26,760 nucleotides of DNA from CAYWOS01 sp964459985 (GTDB lineage Bacteria > Bacillota > Clostridia > Christensenellales > Aristaeellaceae). How positions within the stretch are numbered: the first letter of the stretch is position 1; the number at the start of each line of letters is the position of its first letter. A program made the translations under genes and the position numbers. Below, piece after piece: positions 14,945 to 23,713 of this stretch. The notes under the pieces are model-generated. The model was not told where the DNA came from and did not search any database. It saw only the letters and a program-made list of their open reading frames with translations. The stretch is from positions 1-26,760 of the forward strand of contig CAYWOS010000036.1 in the NCBI GenBank assembly GCA_964459985.1, read 5' to 3'.

Positions 14945-15772
14945 TCAATCGAGGAATTCCTCGCGCAGCTTACCGCCGTATTTGCGGTTGATGGCGCGGA
15001 TGCCCTCGTCCGGAATGGTATCGAGAAAGGGCATTCCGGTGTGCAGCGCGCACATGTAGATTTCCGCCGCCTTTTCAATGGTGTGCATCAGCCCAAACGC
15101 TTCGTCGAAGTCCGCGCCGGTCGCGAACAGCCCGTGCCGCGCCCAGACGACGGCGCTGTACTCGTGCATGAGCGCGGCGGTGCGCGCGGCGATCTCGTCG
15201 CCGCCCGGCACCATCCATTCGACGGCGCCTACGCCGCCCGGGAACACCACGGCGCACTCGGTTTCGCTCTGCCACAGCGCGCGGGTGATGTCGCGCGCCG
15301 TGACGGGCAGCACGAAGGTCATGGCGACGATGTTTGTCGGGTGCGCGTGATAAATCACGCGGTCGCGCCCGCCTGTTGCCCGCTTGCGGATGGCGTGGCA
15401 GGCCATGTGCGTGGGCCATTCGCTGGTCGGCTCGACGCCCGCCTCGCGCCCCTTGACGACGCGCCAGCTTTCGCCCCGCGCGCCGATTTCGACGATGCAG
15501 ACGTTTTGATCGGGCGCGGGCGCGATATTCCTGAAATATTTGCCCGTGCCGGTGACGGCGAACAGCTCGCCCGCGACCTCGGGCGCGGCGATGCCCGACG
15601 CCCGCCACGGCGCGCCGTCGTCAAGGAGCGGCGCGGCCGCCTCCGCCTCCTCTTTTGTCATGCGGTAGCTCATGTTGCCGCCGTTGCGCTCGTGCCAGCC
15701 CTGCAGCCAGCCGTCCCCGCACATCCGCGCGAAGCTCTTCATGAAATCAAGATCGTTCAGCGACGACATCAT
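14945..15772 (-). CDS. rhaD: Rhamnulose-1-phosphate aldolase
   Basis: Zinc-dependent class II aldolase that splits L-rhamnulose 1-phosphate into dihydroxyacetone phosphate and L-lactaldehyde in the cytoplasm. The 275-residue product has GWHERNGGNMSYR near the N-terminus, GTGKYF (75-80), the catalytic Glu118 in EWPTH and zinc ligands His142 and His144 in YHAHPTN. His213 in WARHGLFATG is the third ligand. These fall one position from the E. coli RhaD numbering, so starting at the second ATG (15769) would match exactly. The AAGGAG site fits either start. It lies nine bases after rhaB in the same operon. No L-rhamnose isomerase gene is in the window. Confidence 0.96.
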   Translation of the reverse strand: MMSSLNDLDFMKSFARMCGDGWLQGWHERNGGNMSYRMTKEEAEAAAPLLDDGAPWRASGIAAPEVAGELFAVTGTGKYFRNIAPAPDQNVCIVEIGARGESWRVVKGREAGVEPTSEWPTHMACHAIRKRATGGRDRVIYHAHPTNIVAMTFVLPVTARDITRALWQSETECAVVFPGGVGAVEWMVPGGDEIAARTAALMHEYSAVVWARHGLFATGADFDEAFGLMHTIEKAAEIYMCALHTGMPFLDTIPDEGIRAINRKYGGKLREEFLD

Positions 15773-15781
15773 TTTCTCTCC

Positions 15782-17149
15782 TTATTCGTAGCGTTCGCGC
15801 GCGAACGACGCCGAAACGAGGCCGCGCGCCTGCCGGACGGAAGCGATCTCGCCCGAGGCGAGCATTTGCATGAGCAGATTGCCCAGCGCTGTGCCCTCGG
15901 CGGGACCGGCGAGCACGGGTTTTCCGCACGCGCGCGCCGTCCATTCGTTGAGCGGTGCGTTGCGGCTGCCGCCGCCGACCACGGCGACGCTCGAAAATGT
16001 TTTGCCGCACAATCGCTCGATATCGCGCGCCGCGCGCGCGTAGCTGTCGGCGAGCGAATGCTGCACGCAGGCGAACCATTCGCCTACGCTTTGCGGAATC
16101 GGCTGATCGTGCGCCGTCAAATGCGCGGTCAGCGCGTCTTTCATATTGACCGGCGCGAGGAACTCGGGCGCGTTCACGTCGACGCGCCCGGCAAAGCCGG
16201 CGTTCGCGCGCGACAGCGCCGCGATCTCCCCGTAGCCGGGCTTGCCCGGCGTTTCGTCGCGCAGGCGCTCGAATATCCACATGCCGGCGATGTTTTTGAG
16301 GAAGCGGCAGGTATTCCCGACGCCGCCTTCGTTGGTCATACCGGCGAGGCGCGCGCCGTCCGTCAGGATGGGCGCGGGCATTTCGGCGCCGATCAGGCTC
16401 CACGTGCCGCTCGACAGGAAGATATCGTCCTGCCCGATGGGCGCGCCCAGCACGGCGGCGGCGGTATCGTGCGCCGGCGGCAGCACGACGGTCGTTTGGA
16501 AGCCGCAGCGTTCGGCGACGCCGCGCTTGAGCGCGCCCGCCGCCGTCCCGGGCTGATGCAGACTGCAAAACAGGCGTCTTGGCAGGCGCAGCCGATCAAT
16601 CAAATCGAAGTCCCACTCGCGCGACAGCGCGCCGACCAGCGCCGTGGTGGTGGCGATCGTGTATTCGCAGACGGCGCGCCCGGTGAGCAGGTAGTGCAGG
16701 TAATCGGGCATGAGCAGCATTTTGTCGGCGCGCGCGAGGCGATCGTCCGACAGGAGCTGATAGACGGTGTTGTAGGGCTGACGCCGAATGCCCGTGCGCG
16801 CGTACAGCATGGCGTCGTCGAGTTTGTCCGGGATGCCCGCCGTGCGTCCGTCGCGGTAGGCGATGGTATCGCCCACGCGCGCGCCGTCCCGGTCGATCAG
16901 CGCGTAATCGACGCCCCATGTGTCCACGCCGACCGACACGGGCCTGACGCCCATGTCGCCGCACGCGGTCAGGCCGTTCACGATCTCGCGAAACAGCGCG
17001 TCGACATCCCAGCAGAGCCGCCCGTTTTTCATCCGCGCGCCGTTGCGGAAGCGGTGAATTTCGCGGAGCGCGAGGACGCCGTTTTCAAGATGTCCCTCGA
17101 CGAGCCTGCCGCTCGACGCGCCGATATCGACGGCGAGGTATGCGTTCAT
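15782..17149 (-). CDS. rhaB: Rhamnulokinase
   Basis: FGGY-family kinase (455 residues, slightly shorter than E. coli RhaB) that phosphorylates L-rhamnulose with ATP. It has the N-terminal phosphate loop VDIGASSGR (7-15), SVGVDTWGVDYALID (about 72-86), the conserved PAHDTAAAVLGAP, LSSGTWSLIGAE, TNEGGVGNTCRFLKNIAGMW and the C-terminal ATP-site VVGGGSRNAPLNEW. The ATG at 17149 is preceded by GGGAGG. The gene begins only ten bases after the stop of the peptidoglycan-binding protein, with no terminator, so its expression appears to depend on the promoter at 20103-20131. rhaD follows at once. Confidence 0.96.
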   Translation of the reverse strand: MNAYLAVDIGASSGRLVEGHLENGVLALREIHRFRNGARMKNGRLCWDVDALFREIVNGLTACGDMGVRPVSVGVDTWGVDYALIDRDGARVGDTIAYRDGRTAGIPDKLDDAMLYARTGIRRQPYNTVYQLLSDDRLARADKMLLMPDYLHYLLTGRAVCEYTIATTTALVGALSREWDFDLIDRLRLPRRLFCSLHQPGTAAGALKRGVAERCGFQTTVVLPPAHDTAAAVLGAPIGQDDIFLSSGTWSLIGAEMPAPILTDGARLAGMTNEGGVGNTCRFLKNIAGMWIFERLRDETPGKPGYGEIAALSRANAGFAGRVDVNAPEFLAPVNMKDALTAHLTAHDQPIPQSVGEWFACVQHSLADSYARAARDIERLCGKTFSSVAVVGGGSRNAPLNEWTARACGKPVLAGPAEGTALGNLLMQMLASGEIASVRQARGLVSASFARERYE

Positions 17150-17159
17150 CGCGCCTCCC

Positions 17160-20066
17160 TTACCGCCCGATCATCGCCTGCGTGATCTCCCAGCCGAGCA
17201 GGATCGCCTTCTGATGGCTGACGGCGTAGGGGCCGGTCGCCTCGGCTTCCTCCATGATGCGCGGGAAGTGCAGGCAGACATGACCGGTCAGGTTGTTGCC
17301 GCTCGTGTGATCGACCTCGTGCCCGTGGCTGTGCGTCGAGGCGATGTAGACGCGCCCGTCGGAGAATATGACCCAGACGAATTTCGCCGTCCATTTGTTT
17401 TCGCCGCACACGCGGTACATGATTTCGGTGTCCGCCGCCGTGGGCGGCTCGCAGTCGGCGTGCTTGCCGAAGGAGAACATGTGCAGGTTATAGCGCAGCC
17501 CCGAAACGGGGTCGTATATGATCACGTCGGGCATCGAGCGCGCGCGCGCGCGGATCTCGGAGAACCAGTTGGCGTAGCGCACCTCGGACGCCTTGGGCGC
17601 GGTGAAGCCGACGACTCCGCTCCCGCCCGGCGTCACGGTCGGCGTCGTCGCGACCGTTTCGGCGCCGATGGCGTTCTGGGAATACAGCCGCGTCAGCGTC
17701 ATTTTGCCCGCGATGCCATCGCTGGTCAGGCCGTTGCGCGACTGGAAATTCCGTACGGCGTTGTAGGTGTTGATGCCGTAAATGCCGTCCGCCGATTTCA
17801 GATAGTTCAGCGCGACGAGCGTTTGCTGCATGGCGCGCACCTCGTCGCCGCGATCACCGACCTTGAGCAGCGTCGCGGCCGCAATCGCGGGCGTCGCCGC
17901 GGGGTTGGCGGTCTGCGCGGGCGAGGCGGAAACGCCGTACAGCGCGCGCAGCGTTTCGGGACCGGCGACGCCGTCCACCGAAAGCCGGCTCGCCGACTGG
18001 AAGCGCTTGACGGCGCCGGCCGTGCCGCCGCCGTAAATGCCGTCGACCGCCCCGGTCAGGTAGCCGAGCTGCGAAAGCCGCGCCTGCATGGCGCGCACCG
18101 ATTCGCCCGTATCGCCCTCGCGCAGCGTTTGCGTGATCGCGGGCGTCGCCGTCGCCGTCGGCGCGGTGTTCTGCGCGGCGGGCGTCGCCGTCGCGTACGG
18201 CACGGCGAGGTCGCTGTACAGCAATAGCTGCGTCTGCAGCCCGGCGATGCCGTCGGCCTTCAGGCCGTTTCGTTTTTGGAATTCCCTGACGGCGGCGATA
18301 TCGTTCGCGTCGTACACGCCGTCGGGAATGACCGCGTAATAGCCCAGCGTCATCAGGCGGTTTTGCAATTCGGTCACGGCGACGCCGCGCGTGCCGTTCT
18401 GCATGACGATGACGTTGGCGGCGGTGAGCGGCGTGGGCGCGGGCGCGGGCGTGGGCGTCAGATAGATGACGGGCGCGGGCGTGGGCGTGGCGGACAAAAG
18501 ATACAAAACGGCGAGCGTCTTGGGCCCGGCGACGCCGTCCACCGTCAGTCCCTTGGCCTTCTGGAAGGCGCGCACCGCCTGATAGGTGTCGCGGTCGAAC
18601 ACGCCGTTCGGGAGGGCGTTATAATATCCCATGGTTTTGAGCATTTGCTGCAGAGCGGTCACGCGGTCGCCCGTGGCGTTGAGCTTCATGGAGAAGCCGT
18701 CGACGTCGGGCACCGTTTTGACGGACGTTTTTTTGCCGGCGGCGTTTTTCGCGCCTTTTTCAAAGATCAGCTGCTGGATCTCGGGCGAAGCGACGCCGTC
18801 CTGAACGAGCGAGTTGACGCGCTGGAACTGCTTGATCGCCGTCACGGTGTCGGCGGCGCACGTCGTATCGGCGACGCCGGTGAAATATCCCAGCTCCTTG
18901 AGCGCCTGTTCGAGCGCCTTGACGTTCGCGCCCGTCGAATACAGCGCGACGGCAGCGTAATCCCTGTGCGCGTCGGCGTCCTGCGCGAGCGTGCTTCCGC
19001 CCAGATACTCAAGCGGAATTTGGACGTAGGCGATGTTGAGATAGCCCGATTTCCCCTTGTACGTCGCGTACACATACTCGCCGCTCATCGATTCCACGGT
19101 GATCGACGCGCCCTTGGGCACCGACTGGATGTAGGCGGCGGACGCCGAGCGTCCCTTGCGCATGTTGACCGTGACCGTCGTGGTGGTCGCGTAGGGGTAC
19201 GCGCCGCTCGACGCGGGCTTCGCGGTGGGCGCGGCGGTGACGGGAACGGTGGGCGCGGCGGTGACGGAGGCGGCGAAAAGCGCCTTTTGCGTCAATTCGT
19301 TCGCCGCGCCGTCGGCGGTGATCCCGATGGCGCGCTGGAAGCGCCGGACGGCGTCCGCCGTGCCGCTCCCGTATTTGCCGTCGATGGCGCCCGTATAATA
19401 GGACATCTCGCGCAGGCGCGACTGAATCCTTTCGACCAGCTCGCCCGCGTCGCCCTGCTTTGCCGTCACGCCTTCGAGAGGCGGCAGCGTCGATACCTCG
19501 GCCGTCTTGCCCAGCGCGTTCACGGGCTTGCCTTCGAACAGGAGCGCCTGCGTCGCGGCGTCGGCGACGCCGTTGGCGGGCAGCCCGTTGCGCGTCTGGA
19601 AAGCGGCGACGGCGCTCGCCGTCCCCGCGCCGAATTGACCGTCGATCCTGCCGGCGTAAAATTTAAGTTCGGTCAGCGCCTCCTGAATGGCGCGCACGGC
19701 CGTGCCGCTCATGCCGCTGTACCATACGGCGTAGCCGCCCGCGGCTATCGGCGTCGCGGTCGCCGAGTGCAACGCGGGCGCGGCCGTGCCGCCCTGCGCC
19801 GTCGTAATATAGGATTTCATGGCGTAGCCGTTCCTGCCCTCGTACTGGACGATGTAAAAACCGTTCTTTTCGCCCGTTACGAGCAGCGCCGAGCCGCGCG
19901 CCATCGTCAGAATCACGCCCGAGGACGCCGAGGCGCCGTCGCGCAGCCGCAGACTGTCGGTGGTGTAGCCGATAAAGGGATAGCTTTCGGCGCGGGCGGC
20001 GGGCAGCGCGCCGAGCGTCAGGACGAGCGCCAGCGCGAGGCAGGACAGGCGGCGGCAAAATCGCAT
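17160..20066 (-). CDS. Secreted SH3b / seven-repeat peptidoglycan-binding protein with C-terminal His/Cys domain
   Basis: A 968-residue protein. A signal peptide (about 1-26, RRLSCLALALVLTLGALPAARA) is followed by an SH3b domain (28-87). Peptidoglycan-binding type 1 repeats are at 118-180 and 204-265, a second SH3b at 290-350, and five more repeats at about 376-436, 464-524, 556-618, 651-710 and 737-795. Linkers are rich in Thr/Pro/Ala. The C-terminal domain (about 832-968) has clustered His912, His914, His916, His920, His929, Cys931 and His933 (THSHGHEVDH and TGHVCLHF), vaguely like an L,D-transpeptidase active site. I do not recognise it with certainty. The protein probably acts outside the cell bound to the wall. 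The ATG at 20066 is chosen for the GGAGG nine bases upstream. It is the first gene of the operon with rhaB and rhaD. Confidence 0.9.
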   Translation of the reverse strand: MRFCRRLSCLALALVLTLGALPAARAESYPFIGYTTDSLRLRDGASASSGVILTMARGSALLVTGEKNGFYIVQYEGRNGYAMKSYITTAQGGTAAPALHSATATPIAAGGYAVWYSGMSGTAVRAIQEALTELKFYAGRIDGQFGAGTASAVAAFQTRNGLPANGVADAATQALLFEGKPVNALGKTAEVSTLPPLEGVTAKQGDAGELVERIQSRLREMSYYTGAIDGKYGSGTADAVRRFQRAIGITADGAANELTQKALFAASVTAAPTVPVTAAPTAKPASSGAYPYATTTTVTVNMRKGRSASAAYIQSVPKGASITVESMSGEYVYATYKGKSGYLNIAYVQIPLEYLGGSTLAQDADAHRDYAAVALYSTGANVKALEQALKELGYFTGVADTTCAADTVTAIKQFQRVNSLVQDGVASPEIQQLIFEKGAKNAAGKKTSVKTVPDVDGFSMKLNATGDRVTALQQMLKTMGYYNALPNGVFDRDTYQAVRAFQKAKGLTVDGVAGPKTLAVLYLLSATPTPAPVIYLTPTPAPAPTPLTAANVIVMQNGTRGVAVTELQNRLMTLGYYAVIPDGVYDANDIAAVREFQKRNGLKADGIAGLQTQLLLYSDLAVPYATATPAAQNTAPTATATPAITQTLREGDTGESVRAMQARLSQLGYLTGAVDGIYGGGTAGAVKRFQSASRLSVDGVAGPETLRALYGVSASPAQTANPAATPAIAAATLLKVGDRGDEVRAMQQTLVALNYLKSADGIYGINTYNAVRNFQSRNGLTSDGIAGKMTLTRLYSQNAIGAETVATTPTVTPGGSGVVGFTAPKASEVRYANWFSEIRARARSMPDVIIYDPVSGLRYNLHMFSFGKHADCEPPTAADTEIMYRVCGENKWTAKFVWVIFSDGRVYIASTHSHGHEVDHTSGNNLTGHVCLHFPRIMEEAEATGPYAVSHQKAILLGWEITQAMIGR

Positions 20067-20102
20067 ACCAATAAACCTCCACAATACCCTCTGTGTCGGT
20101 TT

Positions 20103-20131
20103 ATTGTACGTCGTTTACCGAATGATGTCAA
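20103..20131 (-). promoter_or_regulatory. Sigma-A promoter for the wall-binding protein-rhaBD operon
   Basis: On the minus strand TTGACA (20126-20131) and TACAAT (20103-20108) are separated by 17 bp. The leader is about 30 nt. No other promoter was seen before rhaB, so this should drive all three genes. Confidence 0.82.
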
Positions 20132-20166
20132 GGAAATTCTTCATATTATTGTAACAAATTTGAAAA
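20132..20166 (-). promoter_or_regulatory. Upstream TTACAA...AATTTC element, shared with the moxR operon
   Basis: Directly upstream of the -35, the minus strand reads TTACAA-N10-AATTTC-N-TTG. The same pattern at the same distance precedes the moxR promoter. On the plus strand the outer part reads TGTAAC-N5-TGAAAA (20150-20166), one base from the WalR-type consensus TGTWAH-N5-TGTWAH. Confidence 0.45.
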
Positions 20167-20167
20167 A

Positions 20168-22572
20168 CTAATGCCGTTTTCTGCCGGCCGACAGCCGCTC
20201 GCGGACGCGGCGCAGGAAGGCGGGCGCGCCGAAGGCCGCCATGCGTTTGACGGCGGCGGCGGCGCGCGCGAAGGGGTTGAGCCCGCTTCGGCAGGCGATA
20301 TAGAGCGTTTTGAACGCCTCCGCCTGTTCGGCGGTGAAGCGCGGCGCGCGCCCGTACACCACCGAGGATGCGGCGGCGGCGAGCGGCCGGAAGGGCAGGG
20401 GCATGCCGACGGTTTCGGCGCGCGCGGCGAACTCGAGCATCGTTTCGTCGGGCAGCCTGCGCAGGCGGCGGGCGGCGAGCGTGTCGCACACGGCGGCGTA
20501 GTAGATGATCGCGGCGTCGGCGGGTCGGCGCGCGGCGCGGCGCGTCGGCTCGGTCAGGAGCCAGCGCAGCACGGCCAGCGCCGCCAGAAGAGGCAAAAGC
20601 AGCCACAGCCACGGGAAATCGCGCCTGTTGGGATCGACGGGCGATTCGGGCGGCGCGTTCGGCTCGGGCGAGGGCGTGGGCGCGTCGGGCGGCGCGGCGG
20701 ACGGCTCGGGCGAAGGCGNNNNNNNNNNNNNNNNNNNNNNNNNNNNNNNNNNNNNNNNNNNNNNNNNNNNNNNNNNNNNNNNNNNNNNNNNNNNNNNNNN
20801 NNNNNNNNNNNNNNNNNNGGCGCGGCGGACGGCTCGGGCGAAGGCGACGGCGTCGGGGACGGCGAGGAAGCGGGCGGGTCGCCCGAGGGCGGCGTATTCG
20901 GGCTGTCGCCGCGATCATCCTGATGATCGGGCGTGGCGTCGAACGCCAGCCAGCCGAAACCGTTCAGATAAACCTCCGTCCACGCGTGCGCGTTCCGGCC
21001 CGTGACCAGCGTCACACCGCTTTCGTCGGGCGGCACGAGATAGCCCGTCACATACCGGGCGGGCAGCCCCGCCATGCGGCACATCATCGTCATCGCCGTG
21101 GCGAAATAGGTGCAGTAGCCCGCCTTTTCCTCGCCCAGCAGGAACCATGTCAGAAAGTCCACGTTGTCGGGCGGCGCGGAGGCGTTCAGATCATAACGGT
21201 AGTTGTCCGAAAGGAAGCGCTCGATGCGCGTCGCGGCGTCATACGGCGTCGCGCTCTCCCCGACGGCTTCGGCGACGAGCGCGCGCACCTCGTCCTGCAT
21301 ATAGTCGGGGACGGCGAGGTACTGCGCGGCGACCTCGGCGTAATGCGCGTCCGCGGCGTTCGCGGCGGCGGCGATCAGCGCCTCGGTATTGTCGTCGCCG
21401 ACGCGGAAGGGCAGATAGCGCACCGTGTATTCGTCGCCGACGGCGAGATCGCGCGTCAGGAACAATTCGGAGGCGGTGTTGTAGTACAATACCATGCGGT
21501 CGCCCGCGACCTCGATGCCGCGCGCGCGCTGCGGCGCGTACAGCGTTGTCGTCGCGTCGGTGAGCATATGGATTTTGACCGTCGCCTCCGCCGGCGCGCC
21601 CGCGTAGGCGCGCGGCAGCGATACGTCGAACAGCGCGTCGCGCAGCGAGGCAAAGGACGGGGAAACGTACAGATAGCGGCGGCTCGACAGCGTATCGTAC
21701 CACATCGCGCCCGAGTACATGTCCTGCGCCGTGGCGCGCAGACGCACCGCGCGGTCGGTGGTCACCTCCATCACCGAGCGGTCGCTCGGGCTGGCCGCGC
21801 CGCCCAGCCGCGACGAGAGCGGCAGATAGCCGTCGCTCTCAAGCGTGAAGGACGTGCGCACGTCGTCGTACATCAGGTAATCCTCGACGAACTCGCGCAG
21901 GTCGGAAGCGGCGTCGGCGAGCGGCTTGACCGTCGTGCCGCCCGGCGGCAGGAGCAGCAGCCCGGCCAGCGCGAGCGCTGAAGCGACGACTGCCGCCGCC
22001 GCGCGACGCCCGCCGCGCGAGCCGAGCAGGAGCATCAGCCCCGCGACGCCGGGCAGCAGGCGCAGCGCCGTATCGCGGTCAAACGACGCGCAGACCGGCA
22101 CCGTCATCATCAGGAACAGCACGGCCGCCGGCGTGAACTCCCCGTCGGCGGCGAAGTAGTGCATGAGCAGCGTGACGGCGACGCAAAGCACGACGCGCGC
22201 GCGCGCCGCGTACACCGCCATCGCCCCGCCGTCGCCCGTGACGGCGATCACGAGCGCGCGCGCGATCTGGATGAGCTCATGGACGGGCCCGCCGCCCGCC
22301 GCGCCCCACGCGGCGAAAAAGACGCCGATCGCCGCCCACAGCGCCGCGCGCAGGGCGAAGCGGCAGCGCGCGCGGATGAACGCGCCGTACAGCGCGCAGG
22401 CGAGCGCCGTGCCGGCGCACAAAAGGATCACGGGCAGCGCCGCGCCGCGTTTGTTCAGCAGCCCCGCGCACAGGCAAAGCGCCGCGCCCGAGGACAGGAG
22501 CGTGACGGTGAACAGGGAAATCAGCGCGTCCCGGACGGGGAGCGCTTTCCCGCCGTTACGCGGGCGTGACAT
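20168..22572 (-). CDS. TgpA-like membrane transglutaminase with C-terminal DUF4129-like tail, interrupted by an assembly gap
   Basis: Six or seven membrane helices occupy residues 14-210, followed by an extracytoplasmic transglutaminase-like domain. Its catalytic triad is Cys487 (GYCTYFATAMTMMCRMAGLP), His529 (NAHAWTEVYL) and Asp545 (FDATP). A Pro/Ser-rich linker leads into 100 N. Beyond the gap the linker resumes, then a helix (WLWLLLPLLAALAVLRWLL) and a cytoplasmic DUF4129-like tail end at TAG (20168-20170). The two sides are in different frames only because 100 is not divisible by three. Reading each in its own frame gives the same PSPEPSAA linker, so this is one gene. The ATG at 22572 has GGAGG upstream and overlaps the DUF58 gene by 17 bp. 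With MoxR and DUF58 it forms a well-known triad of unknown function. Exact length is unknown. Confidence 0.9.
20691..20846. repeat. 28-bp direct repeat flanking the assembly gap
   Basis: The 28 bases at 20691-20718 are identical to those at 20819-20846, one copy on each side of the N run. Both encode the Pro/Glu/Ser linker in the same codon phase. This suggests that the assembler stopped in a tandem repeat or that the two contigs simply overlap. Confidence 0.9.
20719..20818. other. Assembly gap (100 N)
   Basis: Exactly 100 N is the conventional placeholder for a gap of unknown size. It lies in the low-complexity linker of the transglutaminase gene, so no whole gene need be missing. Confidence 0.97.
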
Positions 22573-23713
22573 AGCACACCTCCACCAAATGATGCTGCAG
22601 GCTCGACACGAAGGGCAGGTATTCCTCCGCCTCGGGCGCGTAGGTCGCCAGATACAGCCGCGCGCTGGGCCCCATGCGGCGGATGGAGGAAACGGCGTCC
22701 ACGACGGCGGCGGACAGTCGCGTGGTGATGATGATCGTCGCGCCGGTGCGCCGCATCCGGCGCAATTCCAGATTGAGCACGCGCGAAAAATCCTCGCGCC
22801 CCGTAAAGGTCTGCCGCGCGAGCATCTGCTTGAGCAGCGTCAGGCTGCCTTCGGTGTCCGACGTGTATTCGACGGCGTTTTCGCCGTAGAGCGGCAGGCG
22901 CACGGGACTGCCGTCCGCCGTCTGCAATTGCGCGATGGCGACCGCCGTTTCGCACAGCGCGTCGCGCAGCGCGTACCCGCGCTCGCTCCCCTTTTCCGCG
23001 CCCGCGGGCACGGCGGTATCGAGCAATATCAGCGTATCGGGCGGCGCGGGCGTTTCGAACTGGCGCACGATCAATTCGCGCCTTCGTGAGGACAGCTTCC
23101 AGTGCACGCGTTTCATGGCGTCGCCCGGGCGGTAGGCGCGCACGTCGGCGGGCGAGGTGTAATCCTCCTGCGTGCGCGAAAGCGCCGTCGCGCCCTCCTC
23201 GCCCAGCAGGAAGCGCGGCTTGTCGATATCAAAGGGGCGCGGCAGCACGGTGAGCGCCGCCGTGCGCGCGTCGGGCGTTTTGTGAAAGCGGAACAGCCCG
23301 AACAGATCGACGACGACGGCGCTGTCGACGGACGTTTCATAGATCCCGACGTGGTTCGCGGCGAGCGGAATCTCCCTTGTCCATTCGACGAAGGGGCGCG
23401 CGTGCATCACGGCTTCCTCGGGCGCGGCCCCGCGCGCGGCGCGGTAGAAAACGCTGATTTGTCCTACGGGCAGCAGCGCCGCGTGCCGGACGGATACCTC
23501 GAGCGCCGCGCGCTCGCCGCGATGGAGCTGCGCGGGCGACAGGCGCGCCCCGCACGCGAGCGTGCCGATCGCCCACGCGCCCGATACGAGCGCGTAAACA
23601 AACGCCAGCAGCAGCGCGGCGGCGAAATAGTAATATACGGGATTGCCCAGCGACAGCGCGCACAGGGACAGCGTGACAAGCGCCGCGAGCAGCCCGACGC
23701 CGCGCCCCGTCAT
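22556..23713 (-). CDS. DUF58 domain protein
   Basis: A 385-residue protein with two N-terminal helices (about 5-22 and 26-48). The DUF58 signature DVRAYRPGDAMKRVHWKLSSRRRELIVRQFE (about 190-220) follows, then a von Willebrand A-like fold beginning TLILLDTAVP (228-237). The start is the ATG at 23713, which overlaps the moxR stop as ATGA. The frame continues further upstream but only as shadow. The next gene, the transglutaminase, overlaps its end. In this widespread cluster DUF58 proteins are thought to work with MoxR ATPases as substrate adaptors in assembly or maturation of envelope complexes; the target is unknown here. Confidence 0.93.
   Translation of the reverse strand: MTGRGVGLLAALVTLSLCALSLGNPVYYYFAAALLLAFVYALVSGAWAIGTLACGARLSPAQLHRGERAALEVSVRHAALLPVGQISVFYRAARGAAPEEAVMHARPFVEWTREIPLAANHVGIYETSVDSAVVVDLFGLFRFHKTPDARTAALTVLPRPFDIDKPRFLLGEEGATALSRTQEDYTSPADVRAYRPGDAMKRVHWKLSSRRRELIVRQFETPAPPDTLILLDTAVPAGAEKGSERGYALRDALCETAVAIAQLQTADGSPVRLPLYGENAVEYTSDTEGSLTLLKQMLARQTFTGREDFSRVLNLELRRMRRTGATIIITTRLSAAVVDAVSSIRRMGPSARLYLATYAPEAEEYLPFVSSLQHHLVEVCYVTPA

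Noticed and set aside
14950..14961. Palindrome GAGGAATTCCTC at the end of rhaD, near the convergent gene ends.
   Set aside because: It lies within the rhaD coding sequence (EEF codons), has no T tract, and a 12-bp palindrome is weak evidence on its own.
15041..17185. A 714-codon open frame antisense to rhaD and rhaB.
   Set aside because: Same GC-driven shadow effect; both sense genes carry intact active-site motifs and good ribosome-binding sites.
17160..20066. Seven repeated units suggesting a DNA repeat array or mobile element.
   Set aside because: The repeats are diverged protein domains of about 60 residues with standard peptidoglycan-binding motifs, not DNA repeats.
18276..20171. A 631-codon frame antisense to the wall-binding protein.
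   Set aside because: Low-complexity Arg/Gly-rich translation that mirrors the repeat structure of the sense gene.
20115..20918. Frames running through the N stretch, and an apparent frameshift in the transglutaminase gene.
   Set aside because: Placeholder N give no reading information. The flanking repeats show that both sides share codon phase once the arbitrary 100-base length is ignored.
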